Origin: Saccharofermentans sp.
Lineage (GTDB): Bacteria > Bacillota > Clostridia > Saccharofermentanales > Saccharofermentanaceae
Direction of reading: 5' to 3'
NCBI GenBank assembly: GCA_024682215.1
Contig: JAIKZM010000196.1
Coordinates: 1 to 64,000 of the forward strand
DNA length: 64,000 bases
In this document: positions 24,239 through 34,061 of the stretch, one piece after another
How positions within the stretch are numbered: position 1 is the stretch's first letter
How the letters are laid out: each line of letters begins with the position of its first letter
The notes under the pieces: model-generated
What the model saw: the letters and a program-made list of their open reading frames with translations, nothing else
The model's database searches: none
What the model was told of the DNA's origin: nothing
Translations under genes and position numbers: made by a program

Positions 24239-27200
24239 ATGAAGCATCTCAAAGTAACGTCGGTCGTTTTGTCGATCGCCATTTGCATGTCCATGTTTAT
24301 GCCGACTGTATCCGTTCTTGCGGACGAAGCAGCTGCTCCTTCAGAGACACAAACTGAAGAAACTGAAAAGCAGACGCCGAAAGAGACGGAAAAGGCTAAA
24401 GAAACGGAAAAGCCTGCTGCTCCGAAGAATACGGAGAAAAAGGAAACCGAACCTTCTGAAAAGAAGGAAACCGAAGCAACAGAAAAAACTGTTCCTGAAG
24501 AAACCGTAAAGGAATCTGCCGAGACACAGAAGCCGGCTCCTTCCGAAACTGAAGATACGACTCCGGCGGAAACAGAGAAGCAGGAGCCTGAGTCAACAGA
24601 AACACAGATGCCTGCAGAGACTGAAAAGCAGGAACCCGAAGAAACTGAAAAAACAGAACCCGAAGAGACAGAAACACAGGTTCCTGAGGAAACTGAAGAA
24701 GAGGCTCCGGATGCTACGGATAAGCCTGTTCAGGAATCTGAAGATAAGAAAGACGCGAAATATGCCCAGTCCGGAACCTGCGGAAACAACCTGACCTTTA
24801 ATTTGGATAACAATGGTGTTCTGACCATATCAGGAACAGGCAACATGAATAACTCCAATCCCTGGCAGAATTACAGAGACAGCGTTAAGACCGTTGTTAT
24901 CGGAGAAGGAGTTACAAGGATTTCATATGCAGCTTTTTCAAATTGCAAAAATCTTACCAAGGTTACTCTCCCGAGCACTTTGATAACTATCGAAGGAAGT
25001 GCTTTTAACTATTGTACAAGTCTTACGAGCATTTCAATCCCCAGCAAGGTTACTACCATAGAATCCAGAGCTTTTTGTGGCAGCGGTCTTACCAGCGTTA
25101 ACATTCCTGAGGGAGTAAAGATCATCTATGACTATGTTTTCTCCGGAACAAAGATTTCCAGCATAACCATCCCGAGTACCGTTACGCAGATCTGTGACTA
25201 TGCTTTTTCCGAATGCAAAAACCTCACATCAATAACCATTCCTCAAAACGTAAATGAGATCGGAGCCTGTGCATTCAGTGAGTGCTCCAAACTGACAAAA
25301 GCTACTATGAACTGTACTGTCCTAGTGAACGGCAAGTTCGGTTCCGGTGTATTTAAGAACTGCACATCGCTTACAAGCGTTACCATTCCTAAGTGCTGTG
25401 AGCTGATCGAATACTTTGCATTCGAAGGATGCACAAGTCTTTCACAGATTACGATCCCTGACAAAGTTACTGCGATTCAGACCGGTGCGTTCAGAGGTTG
25501 TACGAGTCTTACGTCGATCACTATTCCTTCAGGTGTTACCAATATCGATGACAGCTGCTTTGAGGGCTGTGTGAAACTTCAGAGCATAAACATTCCGTCT
25601 GCTGCTGACAGGATCGGAGAAAGAACATTTAAGGGTTGTACTGGATTAACCAGCATCTATCTTCCTGTTTCTATTGAAAAAATCTGGCTCAGTGCTTTTT
25701 CAGGCTGTTCTGCTCTTGCAGATGTTTACTACACAGGTACTGAGACTCAGTGGAATAACATCCTGATCTATTCGGACAATGCACCTTTGATCAATGCCAC
25801 GCTTCATTCTGAAGGTGCTTCTTCATTTAACGGAGGCAGCGGAAGCTGCGGAGATAACCTTACCTGGAAACTGACCACAGACGGGACACTGACCATATCA
25901 GGTTCCGGTGCAATGGATAATTTCGAAAGCACACAGCTTGGCAATTACAGTTTCTACAAAGCTCCCTGGAATGATTATAAAAATAAGATAAAGAAAGTAG
26001 TATTTTCAGGCAGCATAACTTCAATCGGCAACGGCTCTTTTAACGGATGTACGGCTCTTACGAGCATTTCATTGCCCAGCAGCATTACTTCCGTCGGCAT
26101 TAATGCGTTTACAGATTCCGGAATTACTTCACTTACAATTCCTTCGGGAGTTACCAAGATTCCCGACAATGCTTTTGCATATTGTTCAAATATTAAGACA
26201 CTTACGCTTTCCGGTGTTAAGTCGGTCGGACAAAATGCCTTCCTCGAATCAGGCATACAGAAAGTTGTTTTTTCTTCTTCTCTCAAGACGATCGGCGATT
26301 ATGCCTTCCTGGATTGTGCCGATCTGAAGGAAGTATCTTTCGGCAGCGGCCTGACATCGATCGGCAGCGGTGCTTTTAAGAATTGTACTAAGCTTACAGG
26401 CGCAACTCTTCCGGATACCCTGACTTCTATCGGCATCAGTGCATTCAGTTCGACGGGAATTACGGAGATAACCATCCCCGGAAATGTATATTCTTTAAGC
26501 GGTAATTCATTTTACAATTGTCCTAATCTCGCCAGCGTAACCATTTCAAGCGGTGTGTACGAGATCGGATCAGATGCCTTCTTTGGCTGCGAGAATCTTA
26601 CAAGCGTTACTATTCCTTTTTCTGTACAGTTAATCGGCAATGCTGCGTTTGGCGGTTGTGATAAGCTTACAGATGTTTACTATGGAGGAAACGCAAATAA
26701 CTGGGACAATATCTGTTTCGACGGCAGCGGACATGGCCAGCTCTGGGATGCAAACATTCATTATGGCAGTTCCGGCGTAACTAAATATCTTGTTAAATTA
26801 GGCTATAACAATGGCGGCGGCAGTGTGACTTTTTCACCTTCCGCAGCTGCAGCAGGTCAGACTGTTACCATTGTTGCTACTCCTGAAGAAGGATATGCTT
26901 TTGATTATTTTGATCTCGACGGCACACGCAAGCAGGGCAACACGTTTACTATGCCGGCTGCTAATGTTGAAGTAGATGTTTACTTTAAAAAGACGCCTTA
27001 TACGATCACCGTTACTTCGTCAGAAGGCGGTACGGCTACATGCCGCTATAAGACTGCGGGTGTAGGAGATCTGGTAGAGATCTTAACGACTCCTGCTAGC
27101 GGTTACTCTGTAGGATCGATCAAAGTTAACGGTGAAATCATTCAGGGCAACACTTTTACGATGCCATCGCAGAATACTACCGTATACGTTACTTTTGTTA

Positions 27201-30200
27201 AGGGCGGATATCCCGTAAATCTGTCGGTCGGGTCTAACGGTACTGCTACTGTTTCCAAGACTCTTGCAAGCGCAGGAGATAAGATCACCGTTACGGTTTC
27301 ACCTTCAAGCGGTTATGTTTTGGATACAATTAAAGTTAACGGCGTGGCTTTGGCATCCGGAGTAATGGTATTTACCATGGGAGCCCAGGAAACTACCGTT
27401 GAGGTATCTTTCAAGAAACTCACTTATCCTGTCACGGTTTCCGTACCTCAGGGCGGAACGGCCAGTGCAAACGTTACGGCGGCTGCCCCCGGCGATCAGG
27501 TCAAGATAACGTATTCTGAAGCTGATGGCTATGAGTTTGACAAGATCACGCTTAACGGCAGTGAGATTGCCCGGACGACATTTACCATGCCGTCTGGAAA
27601 CGCGAAAGTAGTCGTTTACTTTAAGAAGATCCAGTTCGACATCAAGGTAACTTATTCAACAGGCGGTACAGCTTCCTGTGCCTTAAAGACTGCCGGCGTG
27701 GGAGATCAGGTCTCTATCACCACAACTCCTGAAACCGGTTATTCTGTTGAGTCGATAAAAGTCAACGGTGATGTTATTGAAGGCAGCTCTTTCCTGATGC
27801 CTGCGAGAGATACTACCGTATCTGTTACTTTTGTTAAGGGCGGATATCCCGTAAATCTGTCGGTCGGGTCTAACGGTACTGCTACTGTTTCCAAGAATGT
27901 GGCAGGTTATGGCGATACGATCACCGTTACTGCAAATCCTTCAACCGGTTATGTTTTGGATAAAATTACGGTTAACGGTACAGCTTTGGCTTCCGGCGTT
28001 ACAGAATTTACAATGGGGGCTGCTGCAGCTAATGTTGCGGTAACGTTCAAAAAAGCAACTTATACTGTTAGTGTATCCGTACCTCAGGGCGGAACGGCCA
28101 GTGCTAACGTTACGACGGCAGGATACGGTGATACTGTCAAGATCACATATAGTGCAGCTTCGGGTTATGCGTTTGATAAGATCACGCTTAACGGTACTGC
28201 TATTACCGGTACCTCATTTACCATGCCGGCAGAGAATGCTGCAGTAGTCGTTTACTTTAAGAAACTCGCTTACACGATCACTGTGACTGGTTCGACAGGC
28301 GGTACTGCTTCCTGCACACTCACCACAGCAAGTGTAGGTGATAAGATCACGATCAATACAACTCCCGAAACCGGTTATTCGGTTGGATCAATAAAGGTCA
28401 ATAGTGCGATCATCGAAGGCAACACATTTGAGATGCCTGCACAGAATACTACCGTATATGTTACATTTACCAAGACCGTTTACAACGTTAATCTGACGGT
28501 TGGAGCAAATGGTACTGCCACTGTTTCACAGACTACGGCAAACATGGGTGATAAGATCACCGTTACTGCTAAACCTGCAATCGGTTATGTCTTGGATGCC
28601 ATCAAAGTAAACGGCAGGGCTCTGGCTTCTGATGTAACTGAATTTACGATGGGAGCCGGCACGGCATCGGTTGTTGTAAGCTTTAAGAAGGCCGCTTACA
28701 CCGTCAACGTTTCCGTACCTTCGGGCGGAACTGCCAGGGCAAGCGCGACAACGGCAGCATACAGCGATACTATCTGGATAACTTACACGGCACTTTCCGG
28801 ATATGAATTCGATAAGATTACTGTAAACGGCGAAGCAATTACCGGTACGACATTCTATATGCCTGCTGAAGATGCGGCTGTAGTCGTATATTTCAAAAAG
28901 GCGAGTTATGCGGTTAACCTGAGTGTAGGAGAAAACGGTAAGGCATCTGTATCGAAGACATCTGCAGAATACGGTGAAACCGTTACCGTATCTGTAACGC
29001 CTGATGCAGGATATACTCTTGATACCATTAAGGTTAACGGTACCGCTTTGGCAGCCGGAACGATGGAATTTACGATGGGTACATTTGCAGCTAATGTTGT
29101 TGTATCTTTCAAAAAGGCACAGTACAGCATCACGGTTTCCGTACCGCAGGGCGGCAGTGCGAAGACGACTCCGACAAGTGCGAATGCAGGCGATTCCGTT
29201 ACGGTAGTTCCTTCACCTGCTACAGGTTATGAACTGGATAAGATAACTCTTAACGGTGAAACCATAAGTGGTACTAAATTTACAATGCCTGCTGAAGATG
29301 CGGCTGTAGTTGTATTCTTCAAGAAGATCGATTATGCCGTCAATTTAACTGTAGGCGAGAACGGTGCTGCCAAGGTTTCAAAGAATCCGGCAAATTACGG
29401 TGATGAGATCACGGTCACGGCAACTCCTTCAGCAGGATATGTTCTCGATACCATCAAGGTTAACGGTACTGCGCTGAAAGCAGGGGTAACATCATTCAAG
29501 ATGGGAGCTTCTGCAGCTAATGTTGTAGTAAGCTTTAAGAAAGCACAGTACACGATCAGCGTATCTGTTCCCGGAGGCGGCGGAACCGTTTCTGCAAAGA
29601 CAACTTCCACAGCAGGCGAACTGATCGAGTTGAACTGCAAGCCTGATACCGGTTATGTTCTTGACAAGATCCTGGTCAACAATGCAGCCATAACGGGCAC
29701 AACATTTACGATGCCTGCCAAGAATACAACTGTCGTCGTATCTTTTAAGAAGGCTGTTTACAGTGTAAGCATTAACAAGCCTGTAGGCGGTACAGCTTCA
29801 TTATCGAAGACATCTGCGTATTACGGTGATCAGATCACTGTCACAACAAAAGCAGCTACCGGTTATGCTCTCGATAAGATCTATGTAAACGGCACAGCTC
29901 TGTCTTCCGGTGCAGTATTTACGATGCCTGCACAGGATGCGGAAGTTGAAGTTACTTTCAAGAAGATCGACTATGCGATCACGGTAACATATGGTTCAAA
30001 CGGTACTGCAAAAGTATCGAAGAATCCTGCAAATTACGGTGACAAGATCGTTATCACGGCTACACCTTCCACAGGCTATACCGTAGATACGATCAAGGTT
30101 AACGGCACGGTATTGTCCGGAACGATGGAGTTCACTATGGGTAATGCTGCTGCTACTGTTGAAGTATCGTTCAAGAAAGCACAGTACACTATCAGCGTTT

Positions 30201-32245
30201 CTTATCCTCAGGGCGGCGGATCTGCTTCTGTGGTAAAGATGGCAAATGAAGGTGATATGGTCGCAATTAAGTGCACCCCGAACACCGGTTACACACTCGA
30301 AAAGATCATGGTTAACGGTTCCGCTATAACCGGTACGTCATTTAAGATGCCGGCGCAGAACACGGCTGTTCAGATATATTTCAAGAAGGCCGTTTATACG
30401 GTATCCGTTAATACTCCGACAGGCGGTACTGCAAAGCTTTCGAAAACGTCAGCAGGTTATGGTGAACAGATCACTGTCACTGCGACACCTTCGACCGGCT
30501 ATGAGCTTGACTCCATAACCGTTAACGGCAGGGCAATTGAAGTAAATGCATTCAGCATGCCGAACGAAAATGCTTCTGTTGTAGTTACATTTAAAAAGAC
30601 CGAATATAAGATAACGGTCAAACAGCCTGTCAACGGAACAGCTGGTGTATCTAAGAACCCGGCAAATTACGGTGACAAGATCACTGTAACGGCAACACCT
30701 GCCGAAGGATATACTCTTGAATCCATCAAGGTTAACGGCAATGTTCTGAGTTCAGGTGTAACTACTTTCACAATGGGTACCGCTGATGCTACGGTTGAAG
30801 TCAGCTTCAAGAAGATCCAGTACTCGATAACTGTTAAGTATTCAGCAGGCGGTACGGCATATGTCGATCCTAAGACAGCCGGTATTGATGACATGGTATC
30901 CGTTATCTGCACACCTGCAAGCGGATATGAGGTTGACAAGATACAGGTTAACGGAGTTTCATCAGAGGAATCTTTCCTGATGCCTGCAAAGAATACGGTC
31001 GTAAACGTTTATTTCAAAAAGACCGATTATGATATCGTTGTTGCTCCTGACGGCAACGGAACGGCAAGCGTATCAAAGAATCCGGCAAACCTCGGTGATA
31101 CGATCACTGTAACGGCTACCCCTAATCCGGGTTATGAACTTGATTCCATCAGGGTCAACGGCAATCCCATTACCGGTACCTCATTCAAGATGGAAGCCAG
31201 ATGGACAACTGTTGAGGTCTATTTCAAGCTTAAGGATCTCAAGGTAACAGTAAAAGCGTTGACCGGAGGAACTGCAAAAGCTGATGTGACAACTGCGAAG
31301 ATGGGTGATACGGTTACGATCACGGCAACACCTGAAGCAGGGTATAAGCTTGATTACATTATGGTAAACGGCAGATCACAGACTTCATTGACATTCAAGA
31401 TGGGTTCCGAAGCTGCTGAAGTAACCGTAGCTTTTGTAAAGATCACTTATACAGTCAAACTGACGGTAGGTCCTAACGGCACCGCAACAGTAGATAAAAA
31501 GACTGCCGTTGTGGGTGACGTGATCACGGTAGATGCAAAGCCTAACGATAATTACTATGCGATCATCAAGGTCAACGGAGAGGATATCGGAGGCAACACA
31601 TTCCTGATGCCTGCTACGAATGTAACGATCAATGTTACCTTCGATAAGGTTAAACCTCTGGATGTCGGTGAGAGCGCCAAGGTCGGCAGTTTCACATATA
31701 CTGTAACTGCCGCTGCTCCCGAAAACGGAACCGGTACTGTAAGGCTTGATAAGATCGAGGATGACGGAACGAAAGCAGTAGTTGTTCCTAATACAGTCGA
31801 TATCAAGGGCGTAACGTACAGGGTCATCAGCATCGGAAACAACGCACTCGCTGGTAACCAGTCGATGACATCGCTTTATATCGGCGCTTATGTAACCGTA
31901 ATCGGCAGCAAGGCTTGCTACGGATGTAAAGCTCTGGTCAAGGTATCAGGCGGATTAAGACTTAAAACGATAGGCAACATAGCTTTCGGAGGATGCCCGA
32001 GACTTGTGACATTCGTAATTACGTCAGCCGTACTTGCAAAGATCAGTCCATACACATTCTATGCGGACAAGAGCCTTAAGACCATTTACGTCAAGAACAC
32101 GAGCAAACTTTCCAAGAAGGGTGTCAAGAAGTCCCTTAAGGGTTCTAGGGTCAAGACAGTAAAGGTCAAGAAATCCAAGGTAAGGAAATACAAGAAGTAT
32201 TTCACGAAGAAGAACTGCGGCAGAAAAGTAAAAGTTAAGAAGTAA
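24239..32245 (+). CDS. Giant exported protein: two BspA/LRR_5 blocks plus 23 InlB-type B repeats
   Basis: A 2668-residue secreted protein. A signal peptide (1-29, ending VLA) leads into a Thr/Glu/Pro/Lys linker with a loose 7-8-residue period (EETEKTEP type) to about 165. Two BspA-like blocks follow, each opening with a CGxNLTxxLxxxGxLTISGxGxM domain (about 174 and 531) and continuing as LRR_5 units. Residues 847-2470 are 23 tandem units of about 70 residues resembling divergent InlB B-repeats (GYxLDxIxVNG, then FTMP, then VxFKK). A short LRR_5 segment and the lysine-rich cap end the protein. There is no sortase or SLH signal. GGAGG precedes the ATG by 8 bases. It is probably an extended surface stalk or adhesin; ligand and anchoring mode are unknown. 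Confidence 0.88.
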   Translation: MKHLKVTSVVLSIAICMSMFMPTVSVLADEAAAPSETQTEETEKQTPKETEKAKETEKPAAPKNTEKKETEPSEKKETEATEKTVPEETVKESAETQKPAPSETEDTTPAETEKQEPESTETQMPAETEKQEPEETEKTEPEETETQVPEETEEEAPDATDKPVQESEDKKDAKYAQSGTCGNNLTFNLDNNGVLTISGTGNMNNSNPWQNYRDSVKTVVIGEGVTRISYAAFSNCKNLTKVTLPSTLITIEGSAFNYCTSLTSISIPSKVTTIESRAFCGSGLTSVNIPEGVKIIYDYVFSGTKISSITIPSTVTQICDYAFSECKNLTSITIPQNVNEIGACAFSECSKLTKATMNCTVLVNGKFGSGVFKNCTSLTSVTIPKCCELIEYFAFEGCTSLSQITIPDKVTAIQTGAFRGCTSLTSITIPSGVTNIDDSCFEGCVKLQSINIPSAADRIGERTFKGCTGLTSIYLPVSIEKIWLSAFSGCSALADVYYTGTETQWNNILIYSDNAPLINATLHSEGASSFNGGSGSCGDNLTWKLTTDGTLTISGSGAMDNFESTQLGNYSFYKAPWNDYKNKIKKVVFSGSITSIGNGSFNGCTALTSISLPSSITSVGINAFTDSGITSLTIPSGVTKIPDNAFAYCSNIKTLTLSGVKSVGQNAFLESGIQKVVFSSSLKTIGDYAFLDCADLKEVSFGSGLTSIGSGAFKNCTKLTGATLPDTLTSIGISAFSSTGITEITIPGNVYSLSGNSFYNCPNLASVTISSGVYEIGSDAFFGCENLTSVTIPFSVQLIGNAAFGGCDKLTDVYYGGNANNWDNICFDGSGHGQLWDANIHYGSSGVTKYLVKLGYNNGGGSVTFSPSAAAAGQTVTIVATPEEGYAFDYFDLDGTRKQGNTFTMPAANVEVDVYFKKTPYTITVTSSEGGTATCRYKTAGVGDLVEILTTPASGYSVGSIKVNGEIIQGNTFTMPSQNTTVYVTFVKGGYPVNLSVGSNGTATVSKTLASAGDKITVTVSPSSGYVLDTIKVNGVALASGVMVFTMGAQETTVEVSFKKLTYPVTVSVPQGGTASANVTAAAPGDQVKITYSEADGYEFDKITLNGSEIARTTFTMPSGNAKVVVYFKKIQFDIKVTYSTGGTASCALKTAGVGDQVSITTTPETGYSVESIKVNGDVIEGSSFLMPARDTTVSVTFVKGGYPVNLSVGSNGTATVSKNVAGYGDTITVTANPSTGYVLDKITVNGTALASGVTEFTMGAAAANVAVTFKKATYTVSVSVPQGGTASANVTTAGYGDTVKITYSAASGYAFDKITLNGTAITGTSFTMPAENAAVVVYFKKLAYTITVTGSTGGTASCTLTTASVGDKITINTTPETGYSVGSIKVNSAIIEGNTFEMPAQNTTVYVTFTKTVYNVNLTVGANGTATVSQTTANMGDKITVTAKPAIGYVLDAIKVNGRALASDVTEFTMGAGTASVVVSFKKAAYTVNVSVPSGGTARASATTAAYSDTIWITYTALSGYEFDKITVNGEAITGTTFYMPAEDAAVVVYFKKASYAVNLSVGENGKASVSKTSAEYGETVTVSVTPDAGYTLDTIKVNGTALAAGTMEFTMGTFAANVVVSFKKAQYSITVSVPQGGSAKTTPTSANAGDSVTVVPSPATGYELDKITLNGETISGTKFTMPAEDAAVVVFFKKIDYAVNLTVGENGAAKVSKNPANYGDEITVTATPSAGYVLDTIKVNGTALKAGVTSFKMGASAANVVVSFKKAQYTISVSVPGGGGTVSAKTTSTAGELIELNCKPDTGYVLDKILVNNAAITGTTFTMPAKNTTVVVSFKKAVYSVSINKPVGGTASLSKTSAYYGDQITVTTKAATGYALDKIYVNGTALSSGAVFTMPAQDAEVEVTFKKIDYAITVTYGSNGTAKVSKNPANYGDKIVITATPSTGYTVDTIKVNGTVLSGTMEFTMGNAAATVEVSFKKAQYTISVSYPQGGGSASVVKMANEGDMVAIKCTPNTGYTLEKIMVNGSAITGTSFKMPAQNTAVQIYFKKAVYTVSVNTPTGGTAKLSKTSAGYGEQITVTATPSTGYELDSITVNGRAIEVNAFSMPNENASVVVTFKKTEYKITVKQPVNGTAGVSKNPANYGDKITVTATPAEGYTLESIKVNGNVLSSGVTTFTMGTADATVEVSFKKIQYSITVKYSAGGTAYVDPKTAGIDDMVSVICTPASGYEVDKIQVNGVSSEESFLMPAKNTVVNVYFKKTDYDIVVAPDGNGTASVSKNPANLGDTITVTATPNPGYELDSIRVNGNPITGTSFKMEARWTTVEVYFKLKDLKVTVKALTGGTAKADVTTAKMGDTVTITATPEAGYKLDYIMVNGRSQTSLTFKMGSEAAEVTVAFVKITYTVKLTVGPNGTATVDKKTAVVGDVITVDAKPNDNYYAIIKVNGEDIGGNTFLMPATNVTINVTFDKVKPLDVGESAKVGSFTYTVTAAAPENGTGTVRLDKIEDDGTKAVVVPNTVDIKGVTYRVISIGNNALAGNQSMTSLYIGAYVTVIGSKACYGCKALVKVSGGLRLKTIGNIAFGGCPRLVTFVITSAVLAKISPYTFYADKSLKTIYVKNTSKLSKKGVKKSLKGSRVKTVKVKKSKVRKYKKYFTKKNCGRKVKVKK
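26781..31650 (+). repeat. Array of 23 InlB-type B repeats (coding)
   Basis: Twenty-three in-frame units of about 210 bp. Units 2-10 are organised as a three-unit super-repeat of exactly 636 bp. Bases 27188-27260 and 27824-27896 are identical over 73 bp, and a 29-bp identity near 27440 and 28076 shows the same offset. Later units alternate between two unit types. Confidence 0.85.
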
Positions 32246-32247
32246 AC

Positions 32248-32283
32248 AATGCACCTGCAGTAAATTGCAGGTGCATTTCTTTT
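32248..32283 (+). terminator. Rho-independent terminator after the giant surface gene
   Basis: A 12-bp stem AATGCACCTGCA/TGCAGGTGCATT (32248-32259 with 32266-32277) followed by TTCTTTT. Confidence 0.85.
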
Positions 32284-32331
32284 GCTTTAAGGGTACAATG
32301 GATAACGATTTTTACCTTAGGAGTTACGCTG

Positions 32332-33261
32332 ATGATCTGCGATACGATATTGGATGCTGTCGGAAATACCCCTCTTATAAGGCTTCACCGCATGGTAAAG
32401 CCGGGCTTTGCCGAAGTACTCGTTAAGTTTGAGGGACTTGAAGTCGGAGGTTCGATCAAGACGCGTACGGCTCTGCGCATGATCGAGCAGGCCGAAAAAG
32501 ACGGAAAGATCAATAAGGACAGCATCATCGTAGAGCCGACCAGCGGCAATCAGGGAATCGGTCTTGCGCTTATCGGTGCAGTAAAAGGTTATAAGACAGT
32601 CATCATAATGCCTGACTCCGTAAGCGAGGAGAGACGTAAGCTTGTTCAGCATTACGGTGCTGAAGTTATCTTGACTCATGACGACGGCGATATCGGCAAG
32701 TCCATCCGTGACTGCATCGACATCGCAAATGACATGAAAGCCAAGGACCCCAAGGTGTTTATCCCACAGCAGTTCGAAAATCCCGCAAATCTTGACGCCC
32801 AGTATTACTGGACTGCCAAGGAGATCATCGAAGAAGCAGGGAAGAAGATAGACGGTTTTGTTTCCGGCATCGGAACGGGCGGCACCATTACCGGTATCGG
32901 CAGGGCTTTAAGAGAAGTCAATCCCGATGTTACCATCCTTGCGGTCGAGCCTGAACACGCGGCTATCCTTTCTGGCGGCAGCATCGGCACACATGTTCAG
33001 ATGGGAATAGGCGACGGCCTTATCCCTGCAATACTTGATACGAAGATCTATGACGGCATTGAGATAATCACTGACGAACAGGCGCTTAATACATCAAAGG
33101 ATCTGGCTCTTAAAGAGGGCATCCTCTGCGGTATCTCAAGCGGAACAAACGTTGCCGGCGCATTGAGGCTGGCAGAGCGTCTTGGTGAGGGACACACTGT
33201 TGTTACAGTGCTTCCTGATACTGCAGAACGTTATTTTACAACGCCTTTGTTTGATAACTGA
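32332..33261 (+). CDS. cysK: PLP-dependent cysteine synthase family protein
   Basis: A 309-residue fold-type II PLP enzyme that makes cysteine from O-acetylserine, or a close analogue, and sulfide. K43 in GGSIKTR is the PLP lysine, EPTSGNQGIGLA binds the substrate carboxylate, GIGTGGTITG holds the PLP phosphate, and GISSGTN follows. The sequence differs from classical CysK: GNQG replaces GNTG and QYYWTAKEI replaces the usual HxxTTGPEI, so a different amino-acid donor such as O-phosphoserine or homoserine esters is possible. AGGAG lies about 8 bases before the ATG. It is a single-gene unit; no serine acetyltransferase is adjacent. Confidence 0.85.
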   Translation: MICDTILDAVGNTPLIRLHRMVKPGFAEVLVKFEGLEVGGSIKTRTALRMIEQAEKDGKINKDSIIVEPTSGNQGIGLALIGAVKGYKTVIIMPDSVSEERRKLVQHYGAEVILTHDDGDIGKSIRDCIDIANDMKAKDPKVFIPQQFENPANLDAQYYWTAKEIIEEAGKKIDGFVSGIGTGGTITGIGRALREVNPDVTILAVEPEHAAILSGGSIGTHVQMGIGDGLIPAILDTKIYDGIEIITDEQALNTSKDLALKEGILCGISSGTNVAGALRLAERLGEGHTVVTVLPDTAERYFTTPLFDN

Positions 33262-33281
33262 ATTGATATTCACGAAAAATA

Positions 33282-33296
33282 TATCGAAATACGATA
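33282..33296. promoter_or_regulatory. Palindrome upstream of the DUF2975 operon
   Basis: TATCG and CGATA arms are separated by AAATA, just ahead of the -35 box. It may be the operator for the small HTH regulator encoded by the second gene. Confidence 0.4.
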
Positions 33297-33304
33297 ATTT
33301 TCTC

Positions 33305-33333
33305 TTGCAATTCAATAATATGAGTGCTACTAT
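33305..33333 (+). promoter_or_regulatory. Promoter of the DUF2975-HTH operon
   Basis: TTGCAA (33305-33310), a 17-base spacer, then TACTAT (33328-33333). Confidence 0.55.
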
Positions 33334-33378
33334 ATGCTCAAGAAATGCATTTTGAATCTACAAGGGAGGTACATCGGT

Positions 33379-33831
33379 ATGAAATATCAAAGCATTATCA
33401 TCAGATGGTCTAAGATCGCAACACTCTTATTTATCGCCATGGTCCTGGTAGGAGACATCTTCGGATTCATAATCACTCAGTATATTTGCTATATCTGGGC
33501 AGCTAAGTTTGATGCCGTAAGTCTCGCAGGTCTCTCAGTCGTTTATTATCTCGGTACCGTCGGTACTTACGTTATCCTTTTCAGTTTGCTCAAACTGCTT
33601 TCGAACATGGGGAAGGATATTGTTTTCGAAAGAACAAACATCAAACTGATGAACATCATCGCATATACATTTGTGGCAGTTGCTCTTGACTGTCTCGTTG
33701 GCGGGTTCATCTGGAGCGGTTCATTTATTCTCGCGGTACTGGCTCTTTTCCTGGCTCTCGTTGTACAGAGCGTCAGAGTCGTCTTTGATAAGGCGATCAC
33801 CATGAAGGAAGAGCTTGATCTTACAATATAA
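33379..33831 (+). CDS. DUF2975-type four-helix membrane protein
   Basis: A 150-residue membrane protein with four predicted helices (about 10-30, 50-70, 90-110 and 115-135) and a charged C-terminus. It fits the DUF2975 family, which is typically followed, as here, by a small Cro/CI-type regulator; its function is unknown. A TTG-type upstream frame exists from 33334, but that lies inside the promoter; AAGGGAGGT 8 bases before the ATG at 33379 fixes the start. The HTH gene follows 20 bases downstream. Confidence 0.75.
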   Translation: MKYQSIIIRWSKIATLLFIAMVLVGDIFGFIITQYICYIWAAKFDAVSLAGLSVVYYLGTVGTYVILFSLLKLLSNMGKDIVFERTNIKLMNIIAYTFVAVALDCLVGGFIWSGSFILAVLALFLALVVQSVRVVFDKAITMKEELDLTI

Positions 33832-33851
33832 TGTAAAGGAGGCAGATTGAT

Positions 33852-34055
33852 ATGATCATAGTGAACATTGATGTCATGATGGCAAAGCGCAAGATCTCCT
33901 CCGGTGAGCTTGCCCAGAAGATAGGGATAACTCCGGCCAACCTGTCGATCCTTAAGAATCAGAAGGCCAAGGCAGTACGTTTCTCTACACTTAACGACAT
34001 ATGCAAGGCGCTGGATTGTCAGCCCGGTGACATACTCGAATACAAAGAGGATTAA
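33852..34055 (+). CDS. Small Cro/CI-type HTH regulator (YozG-like)
   Basis: A 67-residue protein that is almost entirely an XRE-type helix-turn-helix: MMAKRKISSGELAQKIGIT, then NLSILKNQKAKAVRFSTL and ICKALDCQPGDILEY. It lacks any sensor domain, like B. subtilis YozG. The invariant pairing with a DUF2975 membrane protein suggests that it regulates its own operon and perhaps transmits a membrane signal. AAAGGAGG lies upstream. The palindrome at 33282-33296 is a candidate target. Confidence 0.85.
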   Translation: MIIVNIDVMMAKRKISSGELAQKIGITPANLSILKNQKAKAVRFSTLNDICKALDCQPGDILEYKED

Positions 34056-34061
34056 TTCAAA

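Noticed and set aside
24396-24677. A 93-residue minus-strand frame rich in Phe, Leu and Gln opposite the surface-protein linker
   Set aside because: It is the complement of the low-complexity Thr/Glu/Pro coding region. It has no ribosome site and no family likeness.
26781-31650. Regular repeats that might suggest a CRISPR array or satellite DNA
   Set aside because: The period is about 210 bp, entirely in frame, and the repeats diverge at protein-tolerated positions. It is a coding repeat.
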